The notes under the pieces are model-generated. The model was not told the DNA's origin. It did no database searches and saw nothing but the letters and a program-made list of their open reading frames with translations. From Candidatus Deianiraea vastatrix (GTDB taxonomy: Bacteria; Pseudomonadota; Alphaproteobacteria; Rickettsiales; Deianiraeaceae), in NCBI RefSeq assembly GCF_007993655.1, contig NZ_CP029077.1:800744-864743 (forward strand): 64,000 bases of DNA, in the 5' to 3' direction. Both the position numbers and the translations under genes were made by a program. Shown here in pieces: positions 1-8,337 of the stretch; within the stretch, counting starts at the first letter, position 1, and every line of letters starts with the position of its first letter.

Positions 1-1
1 A

Positions 2-562
2 CAAGCAGTTCAGACGGAAAGAGTTGAACAAATCGTTAAAAAAGAAATTACTCTTAAGCAGCCTATCACAACAAGTGCAACAGGAAGCATTCCTTCGGCC
101 GCCAGAAAACAAACTTTAAACAAAGATGACCAAGAGTACTATGCACAATTTAATAAACAAGAAACTCAAGAAACTACACCAGATTCATCTTCTCCAAATT
201 ATGCCAAACTCACTACAGCATCTCGTGGATGGAGAAATCAAAAACAAATATCACAAAATGATAATCAAAAATTTGACACAACAATGTACAATAAAGCTTC
301 ACACAATGTAGGCGCTATACAGCATAATCAAGTTCATGTTGATAAGCAAATTAACCCCGTTTCCTCAAGACAAGGTGGTCGCTTTGTTTATAATCCAAAA
401 ATGGTAAATAACTACGTGAATAATAACCACCAGCAAAACCAACAAGGTGGTAATGGCTCACTTGCAACTCAGATGTTTGCAAACAATACACGCTTTGCTA
501 ACTTAACCAAGAAGCCAACTGGTTTGCTGCCTACTATTAATCAAAGGGGCTATAGAAAATAG
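2..562 (+). CDS. Gln/Asn-rich protein, C-terminal part (5' end outside window)
   Basis: The frame is open from the first bases of the window to a TAG at 560-562, giving the last 186 residues of a longer protein. The piece is hydrophilic, rich in Gln, Asn, Thr and Lys, with runs such as NNHQQNQQGGN, and has no membrane segment. An internal ATG at 284 could be taken for a start, but the reading frame upstream of it is uninterrupted and has the same composition, so a partial gene is the better reading. I do not recognise a family. The composition resembles the other Gln-rich genes of this window (7491, 23356 and 29903). It may be a secreted or surface protein; that is inference only. Confidence 0.6.
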   Translation, partial: QAVQTERVEQIVKKEITLKQPITTSATGSIPSAARKQTLNKDDQEYYAQFNKQETQETTPDSSSPNYAKLTTASRGWRNQKQISQNDNQKFDTTMYNKASHNVGAIQHNQVHVDKQINPVSSRQGGRFVYNPKMVNNYVNNNHQQNQQGGNGSLATQMFANNTRFANLTKKPTGLLPTINQRGYRK

Positions 563-588
563 GTCTTTCAACAAGCAAGTATTATTCT

Positions 589-618
589 TATAGCTCTTTT
601 TAGGGGCTATAAGATTTT
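589..618 (+). terminator. Rho-independent terminator-like hairpin
   Basis: TATAGCTC at 589-596 pairs with GGGCTATA at 604-611 (one T-G pair) around a 7-base loop, followed by a short T-rich stretch. It lies 26 bases after the stop of the Gln/Asn-rich gene and just before the lpd promoter, where a terminator is expected. The T tract is weak. Confidence 0.5.
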
Positions 619-620
619 AC

Positions 621-647
621 TTGACAATTATCTATTGCCATTAAGAT
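621..647 (+). promoter_or_regulatory. Predicted promoter of lpd
   Basis: A consensus -35 box TTGACA (621-626) is followed after 15 bases by a -10-like TAAGAT (642-647). The spacer is short of the usual 16-18. Transcription would start near 654, leaving a very short leader. Confidence 0.4.
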
Positions 648-677
648 GTCCATAGATTGTGCTTTATTATGTCTATT

Positions 678-2066
678 ATGTATGATTTAGTTATAATTGG
701 CGGCGGGCCGGGCGGTTATGTTTGCGCTATAAGAGCTGCGCAAAATGGTCTTAAAGTTGCATGCGTTGAAAAGCGTCAAAACCTCGGTGGAACCTGTCTA
801 AATGAGGGCTGCATCCCGTCAAAAGCCCTGCTTGAATCATCGCATAATTTCTATAATGCAAAACATCATTTTACAGAGCATGGAATAAGCGTAAATCCTA
901 AAATCGATACCAGCGTTATGCTTGCAAGAAAAGATGGCATAATAAAAAGCCTTGCAGGTGGAATTGATATGCTTTTTCGGAAAAATAAAATCGATAAAAT
1001 AACAGGAACTGCAAGATTTGTCTCTAAAAATGAGATTGAAGTTGAAAATAATGGTGTAAAAACTGCGATAAGATCAGCAAAATTCGTTATCGCAACCGGA
1101 TCTGTTGTCTCGCAAATTCCAAATGTTGCCATCGATGAAGAAAATATAGTCTCTTCAACTGGAGCCCTCTGCCTTAAAAAAGTGCCACAAGAATTGGTTG
1201 TAATTGGCGGCGGGGTTATAGGTCTTGAGCTTGGATGCGTTTGGTCAAGGCTTGGTGCAAATACGAAAGTTCTGGAATATTCTGATAAAATTATCCCTGG
1301 AATGGACGATGATGTGTCTGAATATGCAAAGAAAATGCTTGATGCCCAAGGTCTTGAAATTCATACATCCCATAAGGTTTTATCAGTTGAAAAAACATCT
1401 AAAAATGTTAAAATTGAATACGAAGATATTAAAACTGGTAAGCGTGACTTTGTAACCTGCGATGTTGTTCTTGTTTGCATAGGAAGAAGGCCATTTACAC
1501 AAGGGCTAAATCTTGAGGCAATAGGCGGGGAAATCGACTCTCGAGGCTTCATTAAAGTTGATAAAGAATATAAAGTTTGCGAAAATATTTTTGCAATCGG
1601 CGATGTAATACCCGGGCCAATGCTTGCTCATAAAGCCGAAGATGAGGGCATTGCAGTTGCAGATATTGCAGCAGGCAAATATGGACATGTCAATTATAAT
1701 GCAATTCCAAGCGTTGTTTATACTGACCCGGAAATAGCCTGCGTCGGACTTTCAGAAAAAGCCCTAAAAGATGCAAATATTGAGTATAAAATTGGAAAAT
1801 TCAACTTTGCAGCAAATTCGCGCGCAAAAGCCATTTCCCAGACTCAAGGCTTTGTTAAAATAATTGCCGACAAGCAAACAGATAGAATTTTAGGCGCAAG
1901 TATCATAGGAAAAGAAGCAGGAACTCTTATACACGAAATTTCAGTTTTAATTGAATTTAGCGCATCGGCTGAAGATCTTTCCATGATTTGCCACGCACAT
2001 CCAACCCTAAACGAAGCAATAAAAGAAGCAGCACTTGCTGTTTCAAAAAGAGCTATACATTCGTAG
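678..2066 (+). CDS. lpdA: Dihydrolipoyl dehydrogenase (E3)
   Basis: FAD-dependent E3 subunit of 2-oxoacid dehydrogenase complexes, re-oxidising dihydrolipoamide with NAD+. The N-terminal dinucleotide motif GGGPGG is followed by the redox-active pair in GGTCLNEGCIPSK. A second Rossmann motif (VIGGGVIGLELG) lies mid-protein, then the FAD-binding IFAIGDV segment and the C-terminal dimer domain with the catalytic dyad HAHPTLNEA. About 462 residues, normal for the family. The frame also offers a TTG at 657 and an ATG at 669; I chose the ATG at 678 because it gives the usual MYDLVIIGGG beginning. No other complex subunit is adjacent; pdhA is at 31.3 kb on the other strand. Confidence 0.96.
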   Translation: MYDLVIIGGGPGGYVCAIRAAQNGLKVACVEKRQNLGGTCLNEGCIPSKALLESSHNFYNAKHHFTEHGISVNPKIDTSVMLARKDGIIKSLAGGIDMLFRKNKIDKITGTARFVSKNEIEVENNGVKTAIRSAKFVIATGSVVSQIPNVAIDEENIVSSTGALCLKKVPQELVVIGGGVIGLELGCVWSRLGANTKVLEYSDKIIPGMDDDVSEYAKKMLDAQGLEIHTSHKVLSVEKTSKNVKIEYEDIKTGKRDFVTCDVVLVCIGRRPFTQGLNLEAIGGEIDSRGFIKVDKEYKVCENIFAIGDVIPGPMLAHKAEDEGIAVADIAAGKYGHVNYNAIPSVVYTDPEIACVGLSEKALKDANIEYKIGKFNFAANSRAKAISQTQGFVKIIADKQTDRILGASIIGKEAGTLIHEISVLIEFSASAEDLSMICHAHPTLNEAIKEAALAVSKRAIHS

Positions 2067-2071
2067 TCACC

Positions 2072-2395
2072 ATGACGAAAACAAGGTACATTTTTGCATC
2101 ATTCATGGCTTCTGCGCTAACATTATTTTGCTGTAGTCATATTCTTTGCCTTATTTTATATCTTTGCATGGTTGTAAAAGATGGCATTGCAATGGTGCGT
2201 GGAACTTATGTTAGAAATCCTTATAAATTTATTCCCGGTCACGAAGCAGAATATGAAAAAATGGTAGAAGAAGAAATGAGAATGCACGCAAAAAACATTA
2301 AAACTCATGGAAAATCATATATTTACAATATCTACTTTACACCAAAATACATTAAAGATGTTATAAACATTAATGAAAAATGTGACATCTATTAA
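2072..2395 (+). CDS. Small membrane-anchored hypothetical protein
   Basis: About 107 residues starting 5 bases after the lpd stop, so probably co-transcribed with it. The first 45 residues hold one or two hydrophobic segments (around residues 8-40, with several Cys). The remainder is a charged soluble tail rich in Glu, Met and Lys, ending with Tyr-rich stretches. The frame also extends back into lpd, but the ATG at 2072 gives a sensible membrane N-terminus and avoids the overlap. I do not recognise a family. It converges on lolD with 10 bases between stops. Confidence 0.5.
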   Translation: MTKTRYIFASFMASALTLFCCSHILCLILYLCMVVKDGIAMVRGTYVRNPYKFIPGHEAEYEKMVEEEMRMHAKNIKTHGKSYIYNIYFTPKYIKDVININEKCDIY

Positions 2396-2405
2396 CCATC
2401 TAAAA

Positions 2406-3062
2406 CTAAATATAAACCTGCATATCGCACATAGCTGCAAAATCATGATTGTGCGTTACAAGTAAAATTGATGTATTGCTCTTGGCGCATAAATCAAGCA
2501 TTAATTTCATTACGATAATAGAATTTTCAGGATCAAGATTTCCAGTTGGCTCATCTGCAAAAATAATTTTCGGTTTATTTATCACAGCCCGCGCAATCGC
2601 AACTCTTTGCCTCTCACCACCTGATAATTGCCATGGATGATAATCCGCTTTTTCCCCAAGCCCCACATCTTTTAAAACTTGCTTTGCACACTCTATGGCA
2701 ATTTTTTTATCTATATCGTTATTTAGTTTTGAAAATATCACATTCTCTATAACGGAAAACTCAGGAAATAAATGGTGAAATTGATGTATAAAACCAAATT
2801 TCCCCTTTCTGATAACATCCTTTTCACTTCCTGTAATTTTTGCAATGTCTTGATCACAAATTTCTATTTTACCACTGTAATTATCGTCCATTAATGCGCA
2901 AAGTTGCAAAAGAGTTGTCTTGCCGCAGCCCGATGGTCCACAAATTGCAATTGATTTTCCAGCTTCAAGTGATAATGATATATTGTTTAAAACGCTTTTT
3001 TCACTGTTTCCATCTTGATAAATCTTCGATAAATTCTCAATTTTTAATACAATTTCAGACAT
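2406..3062 (-). CDS. lolD: ABC transporter ATP-binding protein, LolD family
   Basis: ATPase of the LolCDE-type complex that releases lipoproteins from the inner membrane toward LolA. The 218 residues contain Walker A (GPSGCGKTT), a Q-loop (FIHQFHHLFPEFSV), the signature LSGGERQRVAIARA, Walker B plus Glu (IIFADEPTGNLDP) and the switch His (LLVTHNHD). Length and the NLDPENS segment fit the LolD/MacB/FtsE branch; LolD is the most common member in reduced alphaproteobacteria. No lolC or lolE gene is adjacent, so the assignment within the branch is by sequence character only. Confidence 0.85.
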   Translation of the reverse strand: MSEIVLKIENLSKIYQDGNSEKSVLNNISLSLEAGKSIAICGPSGCGKTTLLQLCALMDDNYSGKIEICDQDIAKITGSEKDVIRKGKFGFIHQFHHLFPEFSVIENVIFSKLNNDIDKKIAIECAKQVLKDVGLGEKADYHPWQLSGGERQRVAIARAVINKPKIIFADEPTGNLDPENSIIVMKLMLDLCAKSNTSILLVTHNHDFAAMCDMQVYI

Positions 3063-3065
3063 TTA

Positions 3066-3095
3066 TTGCTTTTTAAAATTAACTACTTATATAAT
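3066..3095 (+). promoter_or_regulatory. Predicted holB promoter
   Basis: -35 TTGCTT (3066-3071), 18-base spacer, perfect -10 TATAAT (3090-3095). It predicts a start near 3103, which supports the ATG at 3117 as the holB start rather than the upstream one at 3066. Its -10 overlaps the lolD -10 on the other strand. Confidence 0.55.
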
Positions 3096-3113
3096 ATAAA
3101 AAATACAAGTCAA
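3086..3113 (-). promoter_or_regulatory. Predicted lolD promoter
   Basis: Reading on the minus strand: -35 TTGACT (3113-3108), 16-base spacer, -10 TATAAG (3091-3086), then about 24 bases to the lolD ATG. It overlaps the holB -10 box. Confidence 0.6.
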
Positions 3114-3116
3114 GTA

Positions 3117-4190
3117 ATGGATAGTCTTTTTGGTGAAATTGCCGATAATGTTAAAAATGCAGTAAGTATGCCTGCATTTCCTGATGAAAATCTTAAAAGT
3201 GATTTTAACATCGCAACCCTTGGTCAAAAATTACCAAGTCAGCATCATGAAATATATACTAAAATTATCAACCTATTTAACAATAATGCTCTGCATCACG
3301 CAACAATTTTATACGGTGTTTACGGTATTGGAAAATACATTTTAGCTAAAGAAATAGCCTCATATATTATACTTTCAACCGATACAACCCATAATTCCTA
3401 CAATTTATTGCAAAATAATACACATCCAGATTTATTTACTATAAACGAAGATAAAATCTCAGTTGATAATGCTCGTCAAATACTTACTTTTACATCTCTT
3501 AAATCGTCATTTTCAAAGTCTAAAATCATTATACTAAACATCGATGGCCTAAATATGCAAGCCGCAAACGCTATACTTAAAGCACTGGAAGAACCTCAGC
3601 CAAATACTTTTTTCTTCATGATTACAAGTAATTTATCTGCAGTTATGAAAACTATACGCTCAAGATCAACTCTGCAATTTGTACCAAATATAGACTACAA
3701 TAACTTCTTTTCCCACTCTGCTATACAATACATTTCCCTTCAAGATGCAAAAATATTGAAAGATTTATCAAATGCAAATGGTAATATATCCGTTGAAATG
3801 ATGAATAAAAATATACTACAACTCATGGCTTTGCTAACTGAATTTATCTTTGCAGGCGATCTGAAATCAACTCAAATAGAAAATATGCTAGGTAAGCAAA
3901 ATGCTATATCTTTTGATATTGTTGTAAAATTAATTCTATACATCCTAAAGGTCATTAATCCAATATATAACGCAAGATTTGAGCTGCCAAGCGTTATTGC
4001 AAATAGCGAAAATATACAAAAAGAAATTAAACGATATAGAGATAAAACGCATCCAAAAAATTACTATAATTATTTTAAAATGTATGATGAAATAATTGAA
4101 ATAATTGTAAATAAAAATACATTTAACCTCGACACAACCCACTGCATTCACGCAATATTGATTTTAATTAGAAATGCAATTAAATCTTAA
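3117..4190 (+). CDS. holB: DNA polymerase III, delta prime subunit
   Basis: Clamp-loader AAA+ subunit. The N-terminal third has a Walker-A-like loop ([16 protein letters not shown]) in the DnaX/HolB style. It is followed by the typical segment on disabling and ordering bases ([25 protein letters not shown]), equivalent to the Walker B/sensor region of delta prime, and the SRC-like sensor is replaced by RSRSTLQF. About 357 residues. Delta prime normally does not hydrolyse ATP, so departures in Walker B are expected. It converges on fdxA with a 4-base overlap of the 3' ends. Confidence 0.85.
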   Translation: MDSLFGEIADNVKNAVSMPAFPDENLKSDFNIATLGQKLPSQHHEIYTKIINLFNNNALHHATILYGVYGIGKYILAKEIASYIILSTDTTHNSYNLLQNNTHPDLFTINEDKISVDNARQILTFTSLKSSFSKSKIIILNIDGLNMQAANAILKALEEPQPNTFFFMITSNLSAVMKTIRSRSTLQFVPNIDYNNFFSHSAIQYISLQDAKILKDLSNANGNISVEMMNKNILQLMALLTEFIFAGDLKSTQIENMLGKQNAISFDIVVKLILYILKVINPIYNARFELPSVIANSENIQKEIKRYRDKTHPKNYYNYFKMYDEIIEIIVNKNTFNLDTTHCIHAILILIRNAIKS

Positions 4191-4519
4191 TCTTTTGATA
4201 AATTCTCTCCAAAATATTTCTCAAATTTACCCTCTTTCCCATTTTCCTCATCAGCATTTTCAAGCGCAGGTTTTACCTTGTTGATGTTTGGCCAAATCTT
4301 CGAATATTTCTCATTAATCTCAAGCCAAAAGATTAATTCTTCACTTTCCGGAAAAATTGCTTTTGCCGGGCACTCAGGCTCACAAACACCGCAATCTATA
4401 CATTCATTTGGATTAATAACTAGCATATTTTCACCCTCGTAAAAACAATCTACAGGGCATACCTCAACACATGTTGTATACTTACATTTAATGCAATTTT
4501 CACCAACTAAATACGCCAT
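4187..4519 (-). CDS. fdxA: 7Fe ferredoxin, FdxA family
   Basis: Small soluble electron carrier of 110 residues. Cysteines at 9, 12, 17, 21, 25 and then 40, 43, 46, 50 match, with a shift of one, the Azotobacter ferredoxin I pattern of one [3Fe-4S] and one [4Fe-4S] cluster. The acidic C-terminal extension with the segment [12 protein letters not shown] is typical of alphaproteobacterial FdxA. The gene starts 3 bases after the cinA-type gene stop on the same strand, so the two are likely co-transcribed. Confidence 0.93.
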   Translation of the reverse strand: MAYLVGENCIKCKYTTCVEVCPVDCFYEGENMLVINPNECIDCGVCEPECPAKAIFPESEELIFWLEINEKYSKIWPNINKVKPALENADEENGKEGKFEKYFGENLSKD

Positions 4520-4522
4520 ATT

Positions 4523-5290
4523 CTACAATAAACTCATCAAGTCTTTTTTATCAAAACTTGGCTTTATTTCTGCAAAACTAGCCTTAATTTCATTCATTAC
4601 CGACTCTGCCAAATTTATATCTCTACTGCGAACAACAATCTCAAGAATCCAGCTATCACCCTCTATTTTTGGATAGCTGCCAATATCTACACCATCTTTT
4701 GCATAATTATATGCAATTTTCCCTAAAGACTTTGCAATATCTGCCTCCGGTAGATGAAAAATCTCCGATATACTTGATATAATCGATCCTTTCTGTAATT
4801 TTGGTAATACCTCACCTAGCATTGCATGGAAAATCTTTGGAACTCCAGCCATTACATATACATTTTTAATATAAAAACCGGGAGCCTGCGTAACATGATT
4901 AAAAATTAACTCCGCCCCATAAGGAATTTTTGCCATCTTTAAACGCGCTTCATTTAACGCATCGCCATAATATTCCTTTAGTATCGCATGTGCTTTTTCG
5001 TCTAAATATACATCTGCATTAAAAGCTTTTGCTATAGACTGCGTTGTAATATCATCATGAGTTGGGCCAATTCCTCCACTTGTAAAAACATAGTCATACT
5101 TTTTTGATAATTCAAGAACTGCACTCACAATATCCTGCTCAATGTCTCTTACATGCCTTGCCTCAATTAAGTCAATTCCAGATTTGAAAAGCTCAATTGC
5201 AAGATAGCTCATATTACTATCTTTCGTTTTACCAGTTAATATTTCATTGCCTATTATAATACATCCCGCAGTCTTTACTTTCATATACAA
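4523..5290 (-). CDS. cinA: CinA-type molybdopterin-binding-fold (MoCF) protein
   Basis: 255 residues, corresponding to the N-terminal MoCF domain of CinA with its short C-terminal alpha/beta extension. Motifs seen are GNEILTGKTKDSN, FTSGGIGPTHDD and the Pro-rich APGFYI followed by MAGVPKIF. The C-terminal PncC (nicotinamide-nucleotide amidase) domain of long CinA is absent, as in many alphaproteobacteria. The domain is associated with nucleotide pyrophosphatase activity on damaged NAD-type cofactors in characterised relatives. Two starts (5290 and two codons later) are equally good. Confidence 0.85.
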   Translation of the reverse strand: MYMKVKTAGCIIIGNEILTGKTKDSNMSYLAIELFKSGIDLIEARHVRDIEQDIVSAVLELSKKYDYVFTSGGIGPTHDDITTQSIAKAFNADVYLDEKAHAILKEYYGDALNEARLKMAKIPYGAELIFNHVTQAPGFYIKNVYVMAGVPKIFHAMLGEVLPKLQKGSIISSISEIFHLPEADIAKSLGKIAYNYAKDGVDIGSYPKIEGDSWILEIVVRSRDINLAESVMNEIKASFAEIKPSFDKKDLMSLL

Positions 5291-5350
5291 AGAATTTTAT
5301 TGTATAATGTAATCTTGCTAATATTTAATATTCAAGTATAAATTTAACAA

Positions 5351-6229
5351 TTAATGAGCTTCATTTCCCAATTCTTTGACATTAAATATCATATTTGATA
5401 AATCATCTGGAGTAATTTTATCAATCTTCGTTACAGATATTCCATTGCCAATGCCCGTAATTGGTATCTTAAATGTCTTTGCAGCTTTAAGTATTTGCCC
5501 TATTTTTGATGTTGTCTCAAACTTCGATATAAATATACCATCGATCTTAACAGTGTTTTTCAAAAACATAATCTGAGACATTATATCGCCTCCAAGATTT
5601 GCATCAGCTATAAATATCGTTGAAAAAGATCTATCTTTCCCTATTAAATCTTTTACACTGCCAATGATTTCTGAAACATAATCTAATGTTGCTTTGTTAC
5701 CAACAACTATTCCCGGTGTATCAAGTACAAATATATCATATTTATTTTCAATTGCAAAATTTATTTTCTTTTCAATAAAGTTGAAAATTTTTTCACCCTT
5801 CTTTTTATAATCTGCATCAACTGCAACTTTTTTGCATAACTCGTTAAATTGAAATAATGCTCCAGGGCGAACTATATCACAACTAACAAGACTTGTTTTA
5901 TACTCTAGATTTGTTAATAAATTTGCCATTTTAAATGATGTTGTCGTTTTACCAGAGCCATTAACTCCAATTAACGCTATTACATGCGGATATGATACCG
6001 TGTCAATTTCAAAAGATTTAATACACCCACGCAAATATTCAACTATATTCTGCTTAACAATTTTCTCTATCGCACTGCTGCTTTTTATTTTCATTAAACT
6101 TAAATCTCCCTTAATTTTCTCAATTAATGAATGCTCTAGCTGCTTATTTAACAATAAATTAATAACACGCTTTTCGTCAATAATGCCATCCTTATTAAAA
6201 TTTAAAAAATTTACTCCACGAAAGGACAT
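5351..6229 (-). CDS. ftsY: Signal recognition particle receptor FtsY, divergent
   Basis: SRP-type GTPase of 292 residues with an N domain (residues 1-80) and a G domain. The P loop GVNGSGKTTT (88-97) is intact. Other motifs depart from the usual ones: DTFRxAA is DIVRPGALFQF (118-128), the G3 DTAGR is DTPGIV (170-175), the G4 TKLDGTAKGG is SKFETTSKIG (235-244), and the closing GxGE is GIGNGI. The fold and order still match FtsY rather than Ffh, as no M domain follows. The acidic A domain is missing, which is common in alphaproteobacteria. It may be the only FtsY in a fast-evolving genome, or a paralogue with altered GTPase behaviour. Confidence 0.75.
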   Translation of the reverse strand: MSFRGVNFLNFNKDGIIDEKRVINLLLNKQLEHSLIEKIKGDLSLMKIKSSSAIEKIVKQNIVEYLRGCIKSFEIDTVSYPHVIALIGVNGSGKTTTSFKMANLLTNLEYKTSLVSCDIVRPGALFQFNELCKKVAVDADYKKKGEKIFNFIEKKINFAIENKYDIFVLDTPGIVVGNKATLDYVSEIIGSVKDLIGKDRSFSTIFIADANLGGDIMSQIMFLKNTVKIDGIFISKFETTSKIGQILKAAKTFKIPITGIGNGISVTKIDKITPDDLSNMIFNVKELGNEAH

Positions 6230-6362
6230 TAACTTGCTTTATATTACCACACAGCTAATCAATTGTTTTTAATAATCAAGAAAATATTTTTATATATCGT
6301 AATATCTTTATTCACTTGACATTTATATCCTTATTAATAAACTACTTTGATATGAAAAATCT

Positions 6363-7451
6363 ATGCAAGTATTTAGCATCTCAACAAAATATATAGGAAC
6401 TATTTATGCAAGAAATTTAACAATTGTTTTATCAATTTTTGTTTTAATTTTTGCAATTATAGACTCAATGTCTGCAGATTTCGGCTTTTTAATCTCTGTT
6501 TATCGCAGCATAATCAACCTTGATATGCTATTTGCCATAATTTGCGGTATATCAACAATAATAACCCTGCTTCGCCTAAAGCAAACAAACCAAGACATCG
6601 CCCTAATTTCTCTTGATAAAACCCCAATGTATATCTTTAATGTCTTGACGCTTTTTTCAATGCTAATCTACACCATTTTCATTACCATTATACACCCTTT
6701 TGCTTTTGCAAAAATTAAACGATATCAAATCTTACAGCAAAATCAATGTATTTTTGAATCTGGTGGTAAATTTGTTGACCAAAATAATCAAAATATTGTA
6801 AATAAAATAAAATACGATAAATGCCAAGCCAAATCACTAGAAGAACTTGAAATATCCTTTGATAATAAACACAATATTCGTGTAGAAATATACTCAAACG
6901 ATCTTAGTCTTCCTAAAGGTAAAAACTCTATTGTTCATACACTTGCAACAGATAATATTTCATTTGAAACCAAAAATATAAAAAATGATAGAGAAATACG
7001 CAATTTAAATAAAGTCGATATGTATAAAAAAGACCTTAAAGACAAGCAAATTTCAATATATCACATGATCTACTCTCTACTTCGCGATAATAACGGCGTG
7101 ATTAGTACATCCGACATTGTGGACTCCGTGCTTACAAAAATTAAAAATGCACTAATGATAGTTGTTTTTATAAATTCCTGCTATTTCATTCTAATTACAA
7201 GTAAACGCGGATTTATGGTCACAAAAGTTACAATAAAAACCATTATTTTTATCCAAACTTACTACATAATAACCTATCTTATTTCGGAAAAACTTTCATA
7301 TTCCGACTCAATTTTAATAAAAATCTCCGGATTTGCACTGCTAAACATCTTTATCATCGCAATACTTCGCTATATACAAAGCCATGGGTTTTTAAATATC
7401 GGGGAAATTATCATAAAAAAATTACCATTTAATAAGCATAAAATAGTATAA
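6363..7451 (+). CDS. LptF/LptG-family lipopolysaccharide export permease
   Basis: 362 residues with the YjgP/YjgQ layout. Three N-terminal membrane helices (about 20-125) are followed by a periplasmic beta-jellyroll region (130-250) and three C-terminal helices (about 265-350). In the Lpt system two such subunits pair with LptB, and an lptB gene is present here at 43.5 kb. I cannot decide between LptF and LptG. A TTGACA at 6316-6321 upstream could be the -35 box, though no good -10 follows. The C-terminal tail is Lys-rich. Confidence 0.75.
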   Translation: MQVFSISTKYIGTIYARNLTIVLSIFVLIFAIIDSMSADFGFLISVYRSIINLDMLFAIICGISTIITLLRLKQTNQDIALISLDKTPMYIFNVLTLFSMLIYTIFITIIHPFAFAKIKRYQILQQNQCIFESGGKFVDQNNQNIVNKIKYDKCQAKSLEELEISFDNKHNIRVEIYSNDLSLPKGKNSIVHTLATDNISFETKNIKNDREIRNLNKVDMYKKDLKDKQISIYHMIYSLLRDNNGVISTSDIVDSVLTKIKNALMIVVFINSCYFILITSKRGFMVTKVTIKTIIFIQTYYIITYLISEKLSYSDSILIKISGFALLNIFIIAILRYIQSHGFLNIGEIIIKKLPFNKHKIV

Positions 7452-7490
7452 CTTTTTAAGATTTCATCTCCCCTACTTTTTAACCTACAT

Positions 7491-8219
7491 TTAACCTTGC
7501 TGTAAATTACTACCACTATTTCTTCTTTGTATCTCACCTTGAATGTGAATACCACCGCCATTTTGATTTATTTGCACAATATTGTTATTTTCACTTTGTT
7601 CTTGCTGCTGTATTTGAGCATTGATTTGCGGAATTATTTGCTCTTCCTGTACTTGATTTAATTCATTGTGTTGCGAAATATTGACCTGCAAATCTATAGA
7701 CTGCTGCAATTGATTAACGCCCTGATCCATCTCATCTACAACAATCTGCTGCTGTTGATTATTTAAATTTCCCAAGTTTAGCTGTATTTGCTCTTCTTGC
7801 ACGTGACCCAAATCATTATTTGCAGGAATATCGCCCTGCGGAATTATTTGCTGTTGATTATTACCTATCCGAAGAAGACCAGTTATGTTACGAATCGCAT
7901 CAATATCCACATCATTATCCATCCGTGTCGGAACATTTTCTTGATTGTTGTCTTGGAGTTGTGCAATAGCCTCAAAAATTCTTCGACGACGATTTTCTTC
8001 TTGTCTATTCATAATACACTCAATAATTTCATAACACAATGGTGTCATAACGGCAGTGACACCAGATAAACTAAACATTGTTCCAACAATAACATCAGCA
8101 GTTAAAATTTCTTTACCAATAATCAAACATTCAATACCTAATGAAATAGCTCCACCGCAAGCTCCAACTATAAATCCAATTCCAGCCCATTTTAATGCTT
8201 TTTTTAGTCTCTCGTTCAT
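7491..8219 (-). CDS. Gln/Asn-rich membrane-anchored protein with QQG tail
   Basis: 242 residues. The first 70 hold two hydrophobic hairpin segments (about 10-33 and 43-65; glycine-rich, GFIVGACGGAISLG). An Arg-rich stretch (NRQEENRRRRIFEA) follows, and then about 150 residues dominated by Gln, Asn, Ile and Glu. Within the tail a VQEEQI unit recurs, first near residue 138 and again near 190. The protein ends NLQQG. Its family is unknown to me. The tail ending is shared with the unrelated Gln-rich protein ending at 23356 (NMQQG). A consensus promoter lies just upstream, so it is expressed as a single gene. A role in host contact is conceivable but not shown. Confidence 0.65.
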   Translation of the reverse strand: MNERLKKALKWAGIGFIVGACGGAISLGIECLIIGKEILTADVIVGTMFSLSGVTAVMTPLCYEIIECIMNRQEENRRRRIFEAIAQLQDNNQENVPTRMDNDVDIDAIRNITGLLRIGNNQQQIIPQGDIPANNDLGHVQEEQIQLNLGNLNNQQQQIVVDEMDQGVNQLQQSIDLQVNISQHNELNQVQEEQIIPQINAQIQQQEQSENNNIVQINQNGGGIHIQGEIQRRNSGSNLQQG

Positions 8220-8239
8220 AAAACAAAAATAATTTTACT

Positions 8240-8268
8240 ATTATACCACAAAATTTGATACATGTCAA
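8240..8268 (-). promoter_or_regulatory. Consensus sigma-70 promoter of the Gln-rich gene
   Basis: On the minus strand, -35 TTGACA (8268-8263), 17-base spacer, -10 TATAAT (8245-8240). Both hexamers and the spacer are perfect consensus. It lies about 20 bases before the ATG at 8219. Confidence 0.8.
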
Positions 8269-8287
8269 GACAATTTACAAAATATAA

Positions 8288-8315
8288 TTGATTTTTAGTT
8301 TTTTTACTTTATACT
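8288..8315 (+). promoter_or_regulatory. Predicted nuoG promoter
   Basis: -35 TTGATT (8288-8293), 16-base spacer, -10 TATACT (8310-8315), with the nuoG ATG at 8338. It supports nuoG being transcribed on its own. Confidence 0.5.
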
Positions 8316-8337
8316 AAGCTTAAGTTGATTTGCAAAT

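Noticed and set aside
1225-1455. Open frame of 76 codons on the plus strand inside lpd
   Set aside because: Lies wholly in lpd in another frame; its translation is low-complexity and resembles no protein.
3066-3116. Upstream ATG of holB at 3066 as the true start
   Set aside because: It lies within the predicted promoter (-35 box at 3066-3071, -10 at 3090-3095), so it would not be in the transcript.
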